Assembly: GCA_964511535.1 (NCBI GenBank)
Contig: CAZEFW010000019.1
Span: 1 to 64,000, forward strand
Source of the DNA: CAZCFB01 sp964511535
Lineage (GTDB): Bacteria; Myxococcota_A; Polyangia; GCA-2747355; CAZCFB01
Reading direction: 5' to 3'
Length of the DNA: 64,000 nt
Shown in pieces: positions 54,613 to 63,644 of this stretch. The translations under genes and the position numbers were made by a program. The notes under the pieces are model-generated. The model worked only from the letters and a program-made list of their open reading frames with translations, ran no database searches and was not told where the DNA came from. Within the stretch, counting starts at the first letter, position 1, and each line of letters starts with the position of its first letter.

Positions 54613-55904
54613 CCCGCATCATCGTCCGCCTTGCTCTGGGCATCCTGGTGGTGGTTGTGGCCGCCTTCCTCATCGCCCGCTGGGGATTCGAGCAGGCGGG
54701 CCAGCGCTTCTACGAGGAGGTGGTGCCCCGCATCTCGGCAGACATCGCCACCGCCCGGGAGCGCCTGAGGGATGTCCCGAAGCAGCGCTTCAAGCCAGAG
54801 CTCGAGAAGGTGGCCAGCGAGCTGGGCTACTCGGTCAAGGTGATCAAGCGCTCCAGCCCCGAGGTTCCCCGCCGGGTGCGCCGGCAGCTGCGCCGCGGCC
54901 GCCCCTTCGCCATCGCCGGGCGCCGCGGAAACCCCCGCGTGTTCGTGCCCCTCGGACCCGGCCGCGGCCTGGCCGTGCTGGGCGGCTTCGGCGGCCCGAA
55001 GCTCTTCCCCCTCGGCGCGGTGGGCGGCGCCATCCTGGCCGTGGTGACCCTCGTGGCCTTCGCCCTGGCGTTCCCCATGGTGCGCCGCCTGCGCCGGCTC
55101 GAGCGCGCCACCGAGCGCTTCCGCGAGGGGGACCTCGACGCCCGCGCCGAGGTGACCTCGGCCGACTCCATCGGGGCCGTGGCCCGGGAGTTCAACACCA
55201 TGGCCGACCGGGTGCAGGACCTGCTGGAGAGCCAGCAGAACCTGATCCGCGCGGTATCCCACGAGCTGCGCACGCCCATCTCCCGGCTCCACTTCGGCCT
55301 CGAGATGCTGGACAACGCTGGCACCCCCGAACAGCGCGCCGAGCGCCTCGCCTCCCTGGAGCAGGACCTGACCGAGCTGGAGCAGCTGATCCAGGAGCTG
55401 CTGACCTACATCAAGGCCGGCGACCGCGCCCTGGAGCTGGACCGAGACGCCGTGGCCCCTGGCCCGCTGCTCGCCGAGCTCGGCGCTCGCCTGGGCGAGC
55501 TGCGCCCGGAGGTCGCCCTCGAGCTGCCGCCCGACGCGGCCCTGCCAGCGCTCGACGCCGACCCGCGCCACCTCCGGCGGGCGCTCAAGAACCTGCTGGA
55601 CAACGCCCTGCGCCACGCCCGCTCCAGGGTCACCGTGCTCCACCAGCGCCAGGGCGACCAGCTGCTCCTGTCGGTGTGCGACGACGGCCCCGGCGTGCCC
55701 CCCGAGCTTCGAGACCAGGTCTTCGAGCCGTTCGCCCGCCTCGACCACAGCCGCTCGCGCGAGTCTGGAGGGGTGGGCCTCGGCCTGGCCATCGTCAAGG
55801 AGATCGCTGGCGCCCACGGCGGCGACGTGTCCCTGGCCGACGCCCCGGAGGGTGGCGCCCGCTTCACCCTCGCCTGGCCGATCCACGGTGCCGGCCCCGG
55901 CTAG
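54609..55904 (+). CDS. Sensor histidine kinase (RstB-like)
   Basis: 431 residues from GTG 54609. First membrane helix at about 5-24, a compact periplasmic part (about 25-140, very basic and Pro/Gly-rich), second helix (about 145-165), HAMP (RRLERATERFREGDLDAR), HisKA with phospho-His in VSHELRTPISR, and HATPase with DNALRHA, DDGPGVP and GGVGLGLAIV. Complete and functional by motif. The periplasmic sensor is short; the signal is unknown. Works with the response regulator just upstream. Confidence 0.94.
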   Translation: MTRIIVRLALGILVVVVAAFLIARWGFEQAGQRFYEEVVPRISADIATARERLRDVPKQRFKPELEKVASELGYSVKVIKRSSPEVPRRVRRQLRRGRPFAIAGRRGNPRVFVPLGPGRGLAVLGGFGGPKLFPLGAVGGAILAVVTLVAFALAFPMVRRLRRLERATERFREGDLDARAEVTSADSIGAVAREFNTMADRVQDLLESQQNLIRAVSHELRTPISRLHFGLEMLDNAGTPEQRAERLASLEQDLTELEQLIQELLTYIKAGDRALELDRDAVAPGPLLAELGARLGELRPEVALELPPDAALPALDADPRHLRRALKNLLDNALRHARSRVTVLHQRQGDQLLLSVCDDGPGVPPELRDQVFEPFARLDHSRSRESGGVGLGLAIVKEIAGAHGGDVSLADAPEGGARFTLAWPIHGAGPG

Positions 55905-56298
55905 CTTGCGCCGCCGGCTGCTGCTCGCCGCCCTGCTGCTGCTCTGCCTGCGCGGCGTGGCGGCCCCGGCCTGGACCGCCCTAGAGCTGGCCCGCGCGCC
56001 CTCGGGCGACGACCTGCTCGACCCCCGCCTGCGTCTGGACCGGCGCGAGGCCGAGCTGCGCCCCCTGCTGCCCCGCATCCGGCGCCACGAGCGCATCGGC
56101 TACATCTCCTGGGTCCCGAGCCTCTACCGCGTCCAGTACAGCGTGGCCCCCACCATCGTGGACCTGAACCACACGGGCCACCGGCTGCTGCTGGTGGAGC
56201 TGGCCGGCACCCAGCGGGCCCAGATCCCCGCGGGGTGGCGCGAGCTGGCCCGCAGCCCCCGCGGCCAGTTCGTGCTGCTGTCGAGGCTGCGCCCATGA
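55888..56298 (+). CDS. Small membrane-anchored protein between sensor kinase and glycosyltransferase
   Basis: 136 residues from GTG 55888, which overlaps the kinase end by 17 bp; TTG 55906 is an alternative start. One hydrophobic N-terminal helix (about 10-26) and then about 105 residues of hydrophilic sequence containing ARAPSGDDLLDPRLRLDRRE and YISWVPSLYRVQYS. No family recognised. Its stop overlaps the start of the next gene (ATGA), so it is bound to be made together with that glycosyltransferase; possibly an accessory subunit of it. Confidence 0.65.
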   Translation: MPAPASLRRRLLLAALLLLCLRGVAAPAWTALELARAPSGDDLLDPRLRLDRREAELRPLLPRIRRHERIGYISWVPSLYRVQYSVAPTIVDLNHTGHRLLLVELAGTQRAQIPAGWRELARSPRGQFVLLSRLRP

Positions 56299-57710
56299 TC
56301 GGCGCCCTGGCCGATCTGGTGGGCCCGACGTTGCTCGGCGCCCTGCTGGTCCATGCCCTGCTTCGCCGCGCGGCCCACCCGCCAGGCATCGCCCAGTCCC
56401 TGGCGCTGGGCGCCCCCCTCGGCCTCGGGCTCTTTTCGCTGACGATGTACGGCGCGCACATGGCCGGCCTGCCCCTTCGCGTCTGGCCCTGGCTCGATAC
56501 CGCCGCGTGCCTGGCCGGCCTGTGCCTCGGCTGGCGCTGGCTGCGCAGCGCCGCCCGCGCCGTCCCGGGATCCCCGCCCACGCAAGCCTGCGCGCTGCGC
56601 GTCAGCGCCGCGGCTGCCCGCCTCATCACCGCCGCCCTGGTCCTGTGCGTCGTGGGCGCCGCCCTGGTGCTTGCCCTCCGCCTGCAGGCCAGCCCCCACG
56701 GTGACTGGGACGCCTGGGCCATCTGGAACCTGCACGCGCGCTTCCTGCTGCGCGCCCCCGGCCCGGCCCTCGGCTACCTCGACCCGGCGCTGGAGTGGTC
56801 CCACCCGGACTACCCGCTGCACCTCCCGCTGCTGGTGCTCCGCTCCTGGCTGCTGGGGGGGCAGGAGCACCCGGCCATCACCGCCCTGCTCGGCCCCGCC
56901 TTCCTGGCGGCCATGGCCGCGCTGCTGCTGATCCCGACGCGCCCCGGCGGAGCCCCGCTCACTGGCCGGCTCGCGGCCCTGACCCTGCTGTCGACGCCGG
57001 TGGTCATCCTGCTGGCCGGCGGCCGCCTGGCCGACACCCCCCTGGCCTGCTGCACGCTCGTCAGCGCCGCCTGCTGCCACGCCGCCATACGCCAACAGGA
57101 GCCGCGCTACATGGCGCTGGCCGGCCTGGCCGCGGGCCTGGCCGCCTGGACCAAGAACGAGGGCCTCTACCTGCAGCTCGCCCTGCTGCCCGTTGCGTTG
57201 GCCCCGCTGCTGCGCCGCCCCCGCGGCCCGGCATCCCGCAGCGTGGCCTGGCTCCTCGCCGGCCTGGCCCTGCCCGACCTCGCCCTGCTGCACCTCTGGC
57301 AAAAGGTCGGCGGCTTCGCGGGCAGCGTGCGCGCGGGCCTCGACCTGACCGCCGCGTGGGGCAACCTGCGCAGCGCGGACCGGCACCTGTCCGTCCTCGG
57401 CGCCCTGCTCTCCGCCCCGCTCGAGCTCGACACCTGGGCCGGCGGCCCGGTGGTGACCCTGCTCTACCCCGCCGCGACGGGCCTGCACCCCGACGCCAGG
57501 GCCCGCCGCGCGACCCTGGCGGTCGCCGCGCTCCTGCTCGGGTTGCTCGCCTTGCAGTACCTGACCTTCGTTGTCATCCCGGGGGACCAGCGCTGGTACC
57601 TGGACAGCGCCCTGGACCGGCTGCTGCAGCAGGTCTACCCGGCGCTGCTGTTTTTGCTGTTCTCCGCGGGCCGCCCGCTGAGCGCGCCCCGGGGCTCAGC
57701 AGAGGGCTGA
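56295..57710 (+). CDS. GT39-like membrane glycosyltransferase (ArnT/PMT type)
   Basis: 471 residues from ATG 56295. Eleven to twelve membrane helices. First large loop has DWDAWAIWNLHARFLL, the DxD-type acidic motif of dolichyl/undecaprenyl-phosphate-mannose and aminoarabinose transferases, followed by SHPDYPLHLPLL, also characteristic. Probably transfers a sugar from undecaprenyl phosphate to lipid A, protein or glycan at the periplasmic face. Last gene of the operon; its final 15 bp overlap the end of the convergent hybrid kinase gene. Confidence 0.85.
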   Translation: MIGALADLVGPTLLGALLVHALLRRAAHPPGIAQSLALGAPLGLGLFSLTMYGAHMAGLPLRVWPWLDTAACLAGLCLGWRWLRSAARAVPGSPPTQACALRVSAAAARLITAALVLCVVGAALVLALRLQASPHGDWDAWAIWNLHARFLLRAPGPALGYLDPALEWSHPDYPLHLPLLVLRSWLLGGQEHPAITALLGPAFLAAMAALLLIPTRPGGAPLTGRLAALTLLSTPVVILLAGGRLADTPLACCTLVSAACCHAAIRQQEPRYMALAGLAAGLAAWTKNEGLYLQLALLPVALAPLLRRPRGPASRSVAWLLAGLALPDLALLHLWQKVGGFAGSVRAGLDLTAAWGNLRSADRHLSVLGALLSAPLELDTWAGGPVVTLLYPAATGLHPDARARRATLAVAALLLGLLALQYLTFVVIPGDQRWYLDSALDRLLQQVYPALLFLLFSAGRPLSAPRGSAEG

Positions 57711-59906
57711 CCGCACCGCGTCGCTGAGCATCCTGGCGTCGAGGGGCTTGAACAGCACCCTGGGGTGGTGCTTGTCGATGAACTCCCGCGACTGCGCCGT
57801 GAACGCCCCGCCGGTGATGAACAGCGCGCGCGCCGCAAGCTCCGGCTCGTTCTGCTCCATCCAGCTGAACAGGTCCATGCCGCTGACCGCGGGCATCATC
57901 AGGTCGGTCAGGATCAGGTCGAACCCCTGATCCTGCTTCAACAGGTCCATCGCCTCCTGCCCCGAGTGCGCCACGACGACCTCGTGCCGCTTGCCGAGGA
58001 TGCGGCGCACCAGCCGACCGATGACCGGCTCGTCGTCCACCACCAGGATGCGCCCTCCCGCCCGAACAGGGGTCGGCTCCAGCTTGAACTCCCCGGTGGA
58101 CGGCCCCTCGTTGGCGTTGGCCGCCGGCAGCCAGATGGAAAACACGGTGCCCCCCTGCGCGCCGTCCCGCACCTCGATACGGCCGCCGAATTTGCCGACG
58201 ATGTTCTGACTGATGGAGAGCCCGAGGCCCGGGCCGACCCCCGGCTCCTTGGTGGTGAAGAAGGGGTCGAACAGCCGATCTTTCAACTCGTCGGGGATCC
58301 CGCTGCCCGTGTCCTCCACCTCCACCTGAACGCGGCCGTCCGCCATGGCGGTGCGCAGGGTGATCTTGTTGTCCTGCACCGCCCCCTCGGGGATGGCCTG
58401 GGCCGCGTTGACCAGCAGGTTCACGAACACCTGGCACAGCTGCCCCTCGTTGACCGCCACCAGCGGCGTCTCGCTGTACTCCTTCTCCACCTGCGCCCGG
58501 TACTTGATCTGGTTCAGGGTCATCTGCAGGCTGCGGTCCAGCAGCTCCTCTACCTCCACCTGCTCGGTCTTCTCGTCTCCCACCCGGGCGAAGCTCTTGA
58601 GGTCGGTCACGATGGTCGCCACCCGGCGGGCGCCCTCGTCCGCCTCCAGCATGCACTCCTTCATCTCCTCCACCAGCTCCTCGTCCGCTTCCCCTCCATC
58701 CAGCTCCTCCAGCAGCTCGCTCGTCACCTGCAGATTGCCCAGCACATAGGTCAGCGGGTTGTTGATCTCATGGGCCACCCCCGCCGCCAGCATGCCGACC
58801 GAGGCCAGCCGGCCGGTCTGGGCTGCCTGCTCCGCCCGGGCCAGCTGCCGGTGCATGCGCACCTGCTCCGAGATGTCGCGCATCAGGATCGCCACCCCCG
58901 CGGGGCGGTCGTTGGCGTCTCGCACCAGCGAGGCGGAGATGCTCAGGGTGCGCCCCGTCTCCACCCCGCCGCCGACCAGGATCTCCATGGCCTGGATCGG
59001 CTCAGCCTGAAGCGACATGGCCAGCTGGTGGCCCGCAAAGAGAGGGGTGTCCGGGAACAGGGTGGCGACCTTCTGCCCCACCAGCGCCTCCTGCTCCTGA
59101 TCGAACAGCCCGGCCGCGGCCGGGTTCGCCACCAGAATCTCGCCCTCCATGGAGGTCAGCAGCAGGGCGTCGGCCATGGTGCGCACGATGTCCTCGCCGG
59201 CCACCGACGCCGAGATGGTCATCAGGCGGTAGCGGCGGATGGCGGTCCAGATACCCACCCCCCAGGCCGCCATGAAGATGTGCGCCAACCCGGGCATCAC
59301 GTGGATCTCCAGGTGGCGCAGCACCACGTTGCTGACGGTGCCCGCCAGCAGCACCGGCGCTCCCGAGACCAGGATCATGCGCGCCTGGCTGCGCTTGAGC
59401 TGATCCTGGGATCGCTTTCCCCACAAATAGACCATGCCGAGCCCGAATATCGCGTAGCCCAGGTAATAGATCATGTAGGCCACGGCCCAGGGGATGGAGC
59501 CGTAGACCACCTCGTCCCAGCCGAAGTCCGTCAAGACGAAGTCGCCAGCGGTCACCTGCCCGGTGAGGTATTTGACCTGGAAGATCGCGGCGGGCAGGTA
59601 GAGCAGCGCCAGCTGCCACCTTCGACGCAGCAGCCCGTCCCGCTCCGAGATCAGCACGAAGAAGTGCAGCAGCAGCGCCGGGCCCAGGCACCACCCCACC
59701 GAAGACACCCGGTACCAGAACCAGGCGACCTCGCGCGTGGGCGCCGTTATGACATGGGTCTGCCCCAGGCTCCAGACGGCGAAGACCAGGCACAGCCCGG
59801 CAAACACGCGGTTGACGGCTGAGCGGCGGTCGAGGGTCAAGGCCAGCACCGCGAGGTACAGGTGGACCGCGATGGAGAGAATGCTCAGGAGCGTGATACC
59901 AAACAC
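57696..59906 (-). CDS. Hybrid sensor histidine kinase with 7TM input, PAS and receiver domains
   Basis: 736 residues from GTG 59906 with AAGGGG four bases before; an in-frame TTG at 59948 falls within the likely -35 region. Seven-helix N-terminal region (about 1-215, 7TM-7TMR-HK like), PAS (about 225-335, SASVAGEDIVRTM onward), HisKA phospho-His in GVAHEINNPLTYV, HATPase with NAAQAI, DTGSGIP, GPGLGLSI, and a C-terminal receiver with phosphoacceptor Asp in LILTDLMMPAVSG. The NtrB-like HEINNP class often partners sigma-54 activators. Stand-alone gene with no response regulator beside it. Confidence 0.92.
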   Translation of the reverse strand: MFGITLLSILSIAVHLYLAVLALTLDRRSAVNRVFAGLCLVFAVWSLGQTHVITAPTREVAWFWYRVSSVGWCLGPALLLHFFVLISERDGLLRRRWQLALLYLPAAIFQVKYLTGQVTAGDFVLTDFGWDEVVYGSIPWAVAYMIYYLGYAIFGLGMVYLWGKRSQDQLKRSQARMILVSGAPVLLAGTVSNVVLRHLEIHVMPGLAHIFMAAWGVGIWTAIRRYRLMTISASVAGEDIVRTMADALLLTSMEGEILVANPAAAGLFDQEQEALVGQKVATLFPDTPLFAGHQLAMSLQAEPIQAMEILVGGGVETGRTLSISASLVRDANDRPAGVAILMRDISEQVRMHRQLARAEQAAQTGRLASVGMLAAGVAHEINNPLTYVLGNLQVTSELLEELDGGEADEELVEEMKECMLEADEGARRVATIVTDLKSFARVGDEKTEQVEVEELLDRSLQMTLNQIKYRAQVEKEYSETPLVAVNEGQLCQVFVNLLVNAAQAIPEGAVQDNKITLRTAMADGRVQVEVEDTGSGIPDELKDRLFDPFFTTKEPGVGPGLGLSISQNIVGKFGGRIEVRDGAQGGTVFSIWLPAANANEGPSTGEFKLEPTPVRAGGRILVVDDEPVIGRLVRRILGKRHEVVVAHSGQEAMDLLKQDQGFDLILTDLMMPAVSGMDLFSWMEQNEPELAARALFITGGAFTAQSREFIDKHHPRVLFKPLDARMLSDAVRSALC

Positions 59907-60103
59907 AGGTCCCCTTACGAATAGAATTCTGGCTGCGGTGCGAAGCAAAGCTTAGCGCACCATGCGGCTACAATCCGTTACAAAACGAGACCAAAGGGAG
60001 ACGGAACTCGGCCAGGGAAGGCGTCAGAGTTGAAATTGTCGGAAATTGAAACAGGGAAAAGCAAACAAAAAACCCAACACGCCACTGGCCAAAGGAGGCC
60101 CCC

Positions 60104-60922
60104 ATGAAACGATTCAGCAAAGCCACCGCCCTGATGCTCAGCGCCGCCCTGGCGGCCGGAACCTGGCTCTCCCTGGAGGGCACCGCCGAGGCCGCGCCCT
60201 GGGGCGGCGGTCACGGCGCCGGGCCGATGAAGAAGCTGCTGCGCGTGATGAAGAAGCTCGACCTGCGGCCCGATCAGCGCGCCGCGGTGGAGTCGCTGGC
60301 CAAGGACATGAAGGCCAAGGCCGCGCCCATTCGCAAGCTGCGCACCGAGGCCATGCAGGAGCTGGCCCGCGGCGTGCGCGCCGGCAAGATCGACAAGGCC
60401 CGGGCCAATCGGTTGATGGCCAGGGCCACCACCCAGGCCAAAGCGCTCAAGCCGGAGTTCATCACCTCGCTCAACAAGCTGCACTCCATCCTGGACACCG
60501 AGCAGCGAGCCGAGCTGGTGGACATGATCAAGGAGCGCAAGAAGCGCCACTTCCGCGGCAAGCACAAGGGCAAGATGAAGCGCATGGCGAAGAAGCTGAA
60601 CCTCACCGACGCCCAGAAGGACCGGATCCAGGACGCCATGTACGCCCAGTTCAAGAAGAACCGCGGTGAGATGCGGGGCAAGTGGCGCCAGAAACGCGCC
60701 GAGCTGAAGGCCGCGGCGGACGCGTTCCGCTCCGACAGCTTCGACGCTCGCACCCTGGCCCTGTTCCAGCGCGACCCCGGCAAGCTCAAGGCCAAGGGCC
60801 GCAAGATGATGGCCCTCAGCGAGGCCGTGCTGCCGGTGCTCACCGAGACCCAGCGCGAGCAGCTGGCCACCATGATCGAGACCCGGGCAGCCCGCAAGGG
60901 CGGCGCCCGTCCCACCCGCTAG
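60104..60922 (+). CDS. Tandem Spy/CpxP-like periplasmic protein
   Basis: 272 residues, ATG with AAAGGAGG. Signal peptide ends AEA-APW near residue 30. Two or three LTxxQ-type CpxP motifs are present: LDLRPDQRAAVESL (about 50), LNLTDAQKDRIQ (about 165) and LTETQREQLA (about 250), spaced so as to form two all-helical Spy-like hooks in one chain. Length is roughly twice that of E. coli Spy. Very basic (about 30% Lys and Arg). Proteins of this family bind unfolded proteins or metal in the periplasm and respond to envelope stress. Followed by a strong terminator. Confidence 0.85.
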   Translation: MKRFSKATALMLSAALAAGTWLSLEGTAEAAPWGGGHGAGPMKKLLRVMKKLDLRPDQRAAVESLAKDMKAKAAPIRKLRTEAMQELARGVRAGKIDKARANRLMARATTQAKALKPEFITSLNKLHSILDTEQRAELVDMIKERKKRHFRGKHKGKMKRMAKKLNLTDAQKDRIQDAMYAQFKKNRGEMRGKWRQKRAELKAAADAFRSDSFDARTLALFQRDPGKLKAKGRKMMALSEAVLPVLTETQREQLATMIETRAARKGGARPTR

Positions 60923-60978
60923 CTCTCCAGGAGCTGGCGGCCCCCCTCGCCACACTCCCTTTCCCCTCAACCCCTCCC

Positions 60979-61010
60979 CCTCATCCCCCGCCGCGGGGAT
61001 GAGGCTTTTT
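60979..61010 (+). terminator. Rho-independent terminator
   Basis: CCTCATCCCC (60979-60988), loop CGCCGC, GGGGATGAGG (60995-61004), then CTTTTT. A perfect 10-bp stem with a T-tract, ending the Spy-like gene. Confidence 0.95.
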
Positions 61011-61095
61011 CTGCATCATTTGACCCACCTGCGGTTGCCTCGTACCCTTTTGCTACGCAGCTTCGGCTGCTGGCGCCGGTACCAAGGTCATCACC

Positions 61096-62733
61096 ATGTC
61101 TTCGCTCATTGGCAAAACCATCGGCAACTACGAGCTGGTCCGCTCGCTGGGCAAGGGCGGCATGGGCGAGGTGTACCTGGGCGAGCACCCCGAGATCGGC
61201 CAGCGCGTGGCAGTCAAGGTGCTCTCCACCGACGCCCTGGCGCACTCCGGGGCCGAGCGTTTTCTGGTGGAGGCCCGGCTGCTGGTCCAGCTGGACCACC
61301 CGAACATCGTGCGGATTCACGACTACGGCAAGACCGACGATGGGCGCCTGTACTACATCATGGAGTACCTGGACGGCGTGAGCCTCGGCGAGCTCATCGA
61401 GGATCGCGGGGTGATCTCACCGCAGGACGCCTGCCGCCTGCTGGAGCAGATCTGCGATGCCCTAGACGCCGCGCACAACCACGGCGTGGTGCACCGGGAC
61501 CTCAAGCCGGATAACGTCTTCGTCACCCGCGCCGGGGGAAAAGAACGCATCAGGGTGCTCGACTTCGGCATCGCCAAGATCCTCGAGGGGGACGGGGGCC
61601 TCGGATCCACTCAGACCGGCCAGGTGCTCGGCTCGCCGCTGTTCATCTCTCCCGAGCAGGCCCTGGGCGTGCCAGGCAAGATCGGCACCTGTACCGACAT
61701 CTACGCCCTGGGCGTGATGATGTTCTACATGGTGTCCGGCGAGCCCCCGTTTTTCGACGAGGCGCCCGGGCGGCTGCTGGCGCTGCACATGGACGCGCCG
61801 CCGCCGCCGCTCAAGGAGTTCGCCCCGCACCTGCCAGCGCCCGCCTGCGCGGTGGTCGACCAGTGCCTGTGCAAGGAGCCCGAAGATCGCCCGGAGTCCG
61901 CCTCCGAGGTGTACCGGCGGTTCAAGGCCGGGCTGTACGAGTCCACCACCCAGGACGGGCCGGCCGAGGAGCCTTACTTCGAGCTCGACATTGCCAGCGA
62001 CTCGGTGAGCCGGTCGAGGAGCATCTCTCGTGGCGACAACGCGTCGGTGGAGGACTCGTCGGGCATGCGCGAGATCTCCCTCGAGGTGGACTCCGCCGAC
62101 GCGCCGCTGCAGCTGCAGTCCCCGGGGGAGGACCACGCCTACGCCACCACGGTCTCGGCGTCGGTGGGCGAGCTGCACAGCTCGGAGGATGCCGCGGCCG
62201 CCCCCGCGGGCCAGAGCAACACCCGCTGGAAGGTGGGCGTCGTTCTGTCCGCGGCCCTGGGGCTCGCTCTGGTGGCCGCGCTGGTCATCGGTAGCGCCGA
62301 TAAACAGCGCCCCGCTGCCTCTCCTGCCGCGGCCCCGGCGTCCAGGCCCGCGGCGCAGGAGCGCCGCTCGTTTACCGTGCAGGTGGCCGGCGCCCCGGAC
62401 GGGGCTCAGTGCCGGTTCTCCATCGAGGGCGCCAGGAAGCTCATCGTGGTGCCGCCCTGCGAGATCAACGTCAAGGTCGGCGAGGAGCTGGACCTCGAGG
62501 TGCTGGCTGGTGGGGCCGTGCTGCTGCACGAGGTGTGGCAGGTGACCGGGGATCGTGTGCTGAAGGTGCCCGCGCTGCCGGCCCCGGTCGTCCCCGACGC
62601 CGGCGTCACCAAACCTTCCGCGAAGCGACGCAGCGTCAAGCCAGCCCGGCGCAAGCCCAGGCGCAAGCCCAGGACAGCGCCCGCCAAGAAGGGGCAAGAA
62701 ATTCTCGGCGAGGGTGTACTGGACGACTTCTAG
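61096..62733 (+). CDS. Membrane Ser/Thr protein kinase
   Basis: 545 residues. Hanks kinase (about 8-270): GKGGMGEVY, Lys in VAVKVL, HRDLKPDN, DFG, ISPEQ. A Ser-rich acidic region (about 295-375) suggests autophosphorylation. One membrane helix (about 380-402), then about 140 extracytoplasmic residues with a short beta domain, two Cys (QCRFSI, PPCEIN), and a basic Lys/Arg end resembling part of the PEGA class. No PASTA repeats, so not a peptidoglycan sensor of the usual type. The downstream TPR gene begins 23 bp after its stop; they may form an operon with the truncated lipoprotein at the window edge. Confidence 0.9.
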   Translation: MSSLIGKTIGNYELVRSLGKGGMGEVYLGEHPEIGQRVAVKVLSTDALAHSGAERFLVEARLLVQLDHPNIVRIHDYGKTDDGRLYYIMEYLDGVSLGELIEDRGVISPQDACRLLEQICDALDAAHNHGVVHRDLKPDNVFVTRAGGKERIRVLDFGIAKILEGDGGLGSTQTGQVLGSPLFISPEQALGVPGKIGTCTDIYALGVMMFYMVSGEPPFFDEAPGRLLALHMDAPPPPLKEFAPHLPAPACAVVDQCLCKEPEDRPESASEVYRRFKAGLYESTTQDGPAEEPYFELDIASDSVSRSRSISRGDNASVEDSSGMREISLEVDSADAPLQLQSPGEDHAYATTVSASVGELHSSEDAAAAPAGQSNTRWKVGVVLSAALGLALVAALVIGSADKQRPAASPAAAPASRPAAQERRSFTVQVAGAPDGAQCRFSIEGARKLIVVPPCEINVKVGEELDLEVLAGGAVLLHEVWQVTGDRVLKVPALPAPVVPDAGVTKPSAKRRSVKPARRKPRRKPRTAPAKKGQEILGEGVLDDF

Positions 62734-62756
62734 CTCCTGCTGCGAAAATGGGGCCC

Positions 62757-63644
62757 ATGCGGCTCCATATCTTTCTTCTCTGCTTGTTGTTGATCACCGG
62801 CGTCTGCGCATCGGTCCACGCCCAGGCCGGCGGCGCGCCCGCGGACGGCGATGCCGTGGCCCGGGCCAAGGCCTATTTCAAGAAGGGGACCCAGGCCTAC
62901 CGGCTGGCCAACTTCAAGGAGGCCCTGGGCCACTTCGAGGAGGCGATGAAGCTCAGCCCCCGGCCCAGCGTGATCCTGAACCTCGGCCAGTGCCACCGGC
63001 AGCTCGACAACCACAAAAAGGCGCTCTTCTTCTACAAGCTCTACTTCACCGAGTGGTCCCGGGCCAACCCCACGACCAAGGGGAGCCCGCCATTCCAGGA
63101 GGAGGTGGAGGGGTACATCAAGGAGCTCGAGTACAAGGTCGCCATGGCCAAGCCGGAGCCCGCCAAGCCCGAGCCCGCCAAGCCCGAGCCCGCCAAGCCC
63201 GAGCCCGCCAAGCCCGAGCCCGGCACGCAGCAGGCAGATCCCCTGCCCACCGCGCAGCGGGCAGATCCCCGCCCCACCCCGGCGCCTCAGCCGCGCGGCT
63301 CCTCGGTCAAGAAGATCGCAGGCTGGACCCTCATCGCCACCGGCGCGGCCCTCACGGTGTCCGGCATCGTGCTCGGCGCCCTGGCCGCGGATGTCTCCTC
63401 CCAGGTGGAGCAGGGGGGAGGCCCTGGCAGCAAGGACTGGGCCGACTTCGAGGAGAAGGAGACCCTGGGCAAGAACCTGAACAACGCCATGATCGCCACG
63501 CTGACCATCGGCGCGGGCGCGGCCGTGGGCGGGGCGGTGCTGATCTTGCTGCACTACACCGACCGGTTCGAGACCCAGAGCGCCTGGCTGGCGCCGTCGG
63601 TGACTCCGGGCGGCGCAGCGGTGACCGCGGGGGTGAGGTTCTGA
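62757..63644 (+). CDS. TPR membrane protein with KPEPA repeat
   Basis: 295 residues from ATG 62757 (ATG 62748 is in frame and also possible). Signal peptide to about residue 22, TPR-like region (about 30-115, ALFFYKLY core as in the TPR-PEGA protein at 37889), a linker of five KPEPA units coded by a 15-bp minisatellite (63153-63220), and two C-terminal membrane helices (about 180-200, 240-260). It lacks the PEGA domain. Its stop overlaps the start of the next gene (TGATG). A shortened paralog of the 37889-38881 protein. Confidence 0.8.
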   Translation: MRLHIFLLCLLLITGVCASVHAQAGGAPADGDAVARAKAYFKKGTQAYRLANFKEALGHFEEAMKLSPRPSVILNLGQCHRQLDNHKKALFFYKLYFTEWSRANPTTKGSPPFQEEVEGYIKELEYKVAMAKPEPAKPEPAKPEPAKPEPAKPEPGTQQADPLPTAQRADPRPTPAPQPRGSSVKKIAGWTLIATGAALTVSGIVLGALAADVSSQVEQGGGPGSKDWADFEEKETLGKNLNNAMIATLTIGAGAAVGGAVLILLHYTDRFETQSAWLAPSVTPGGAAVTAGVRF

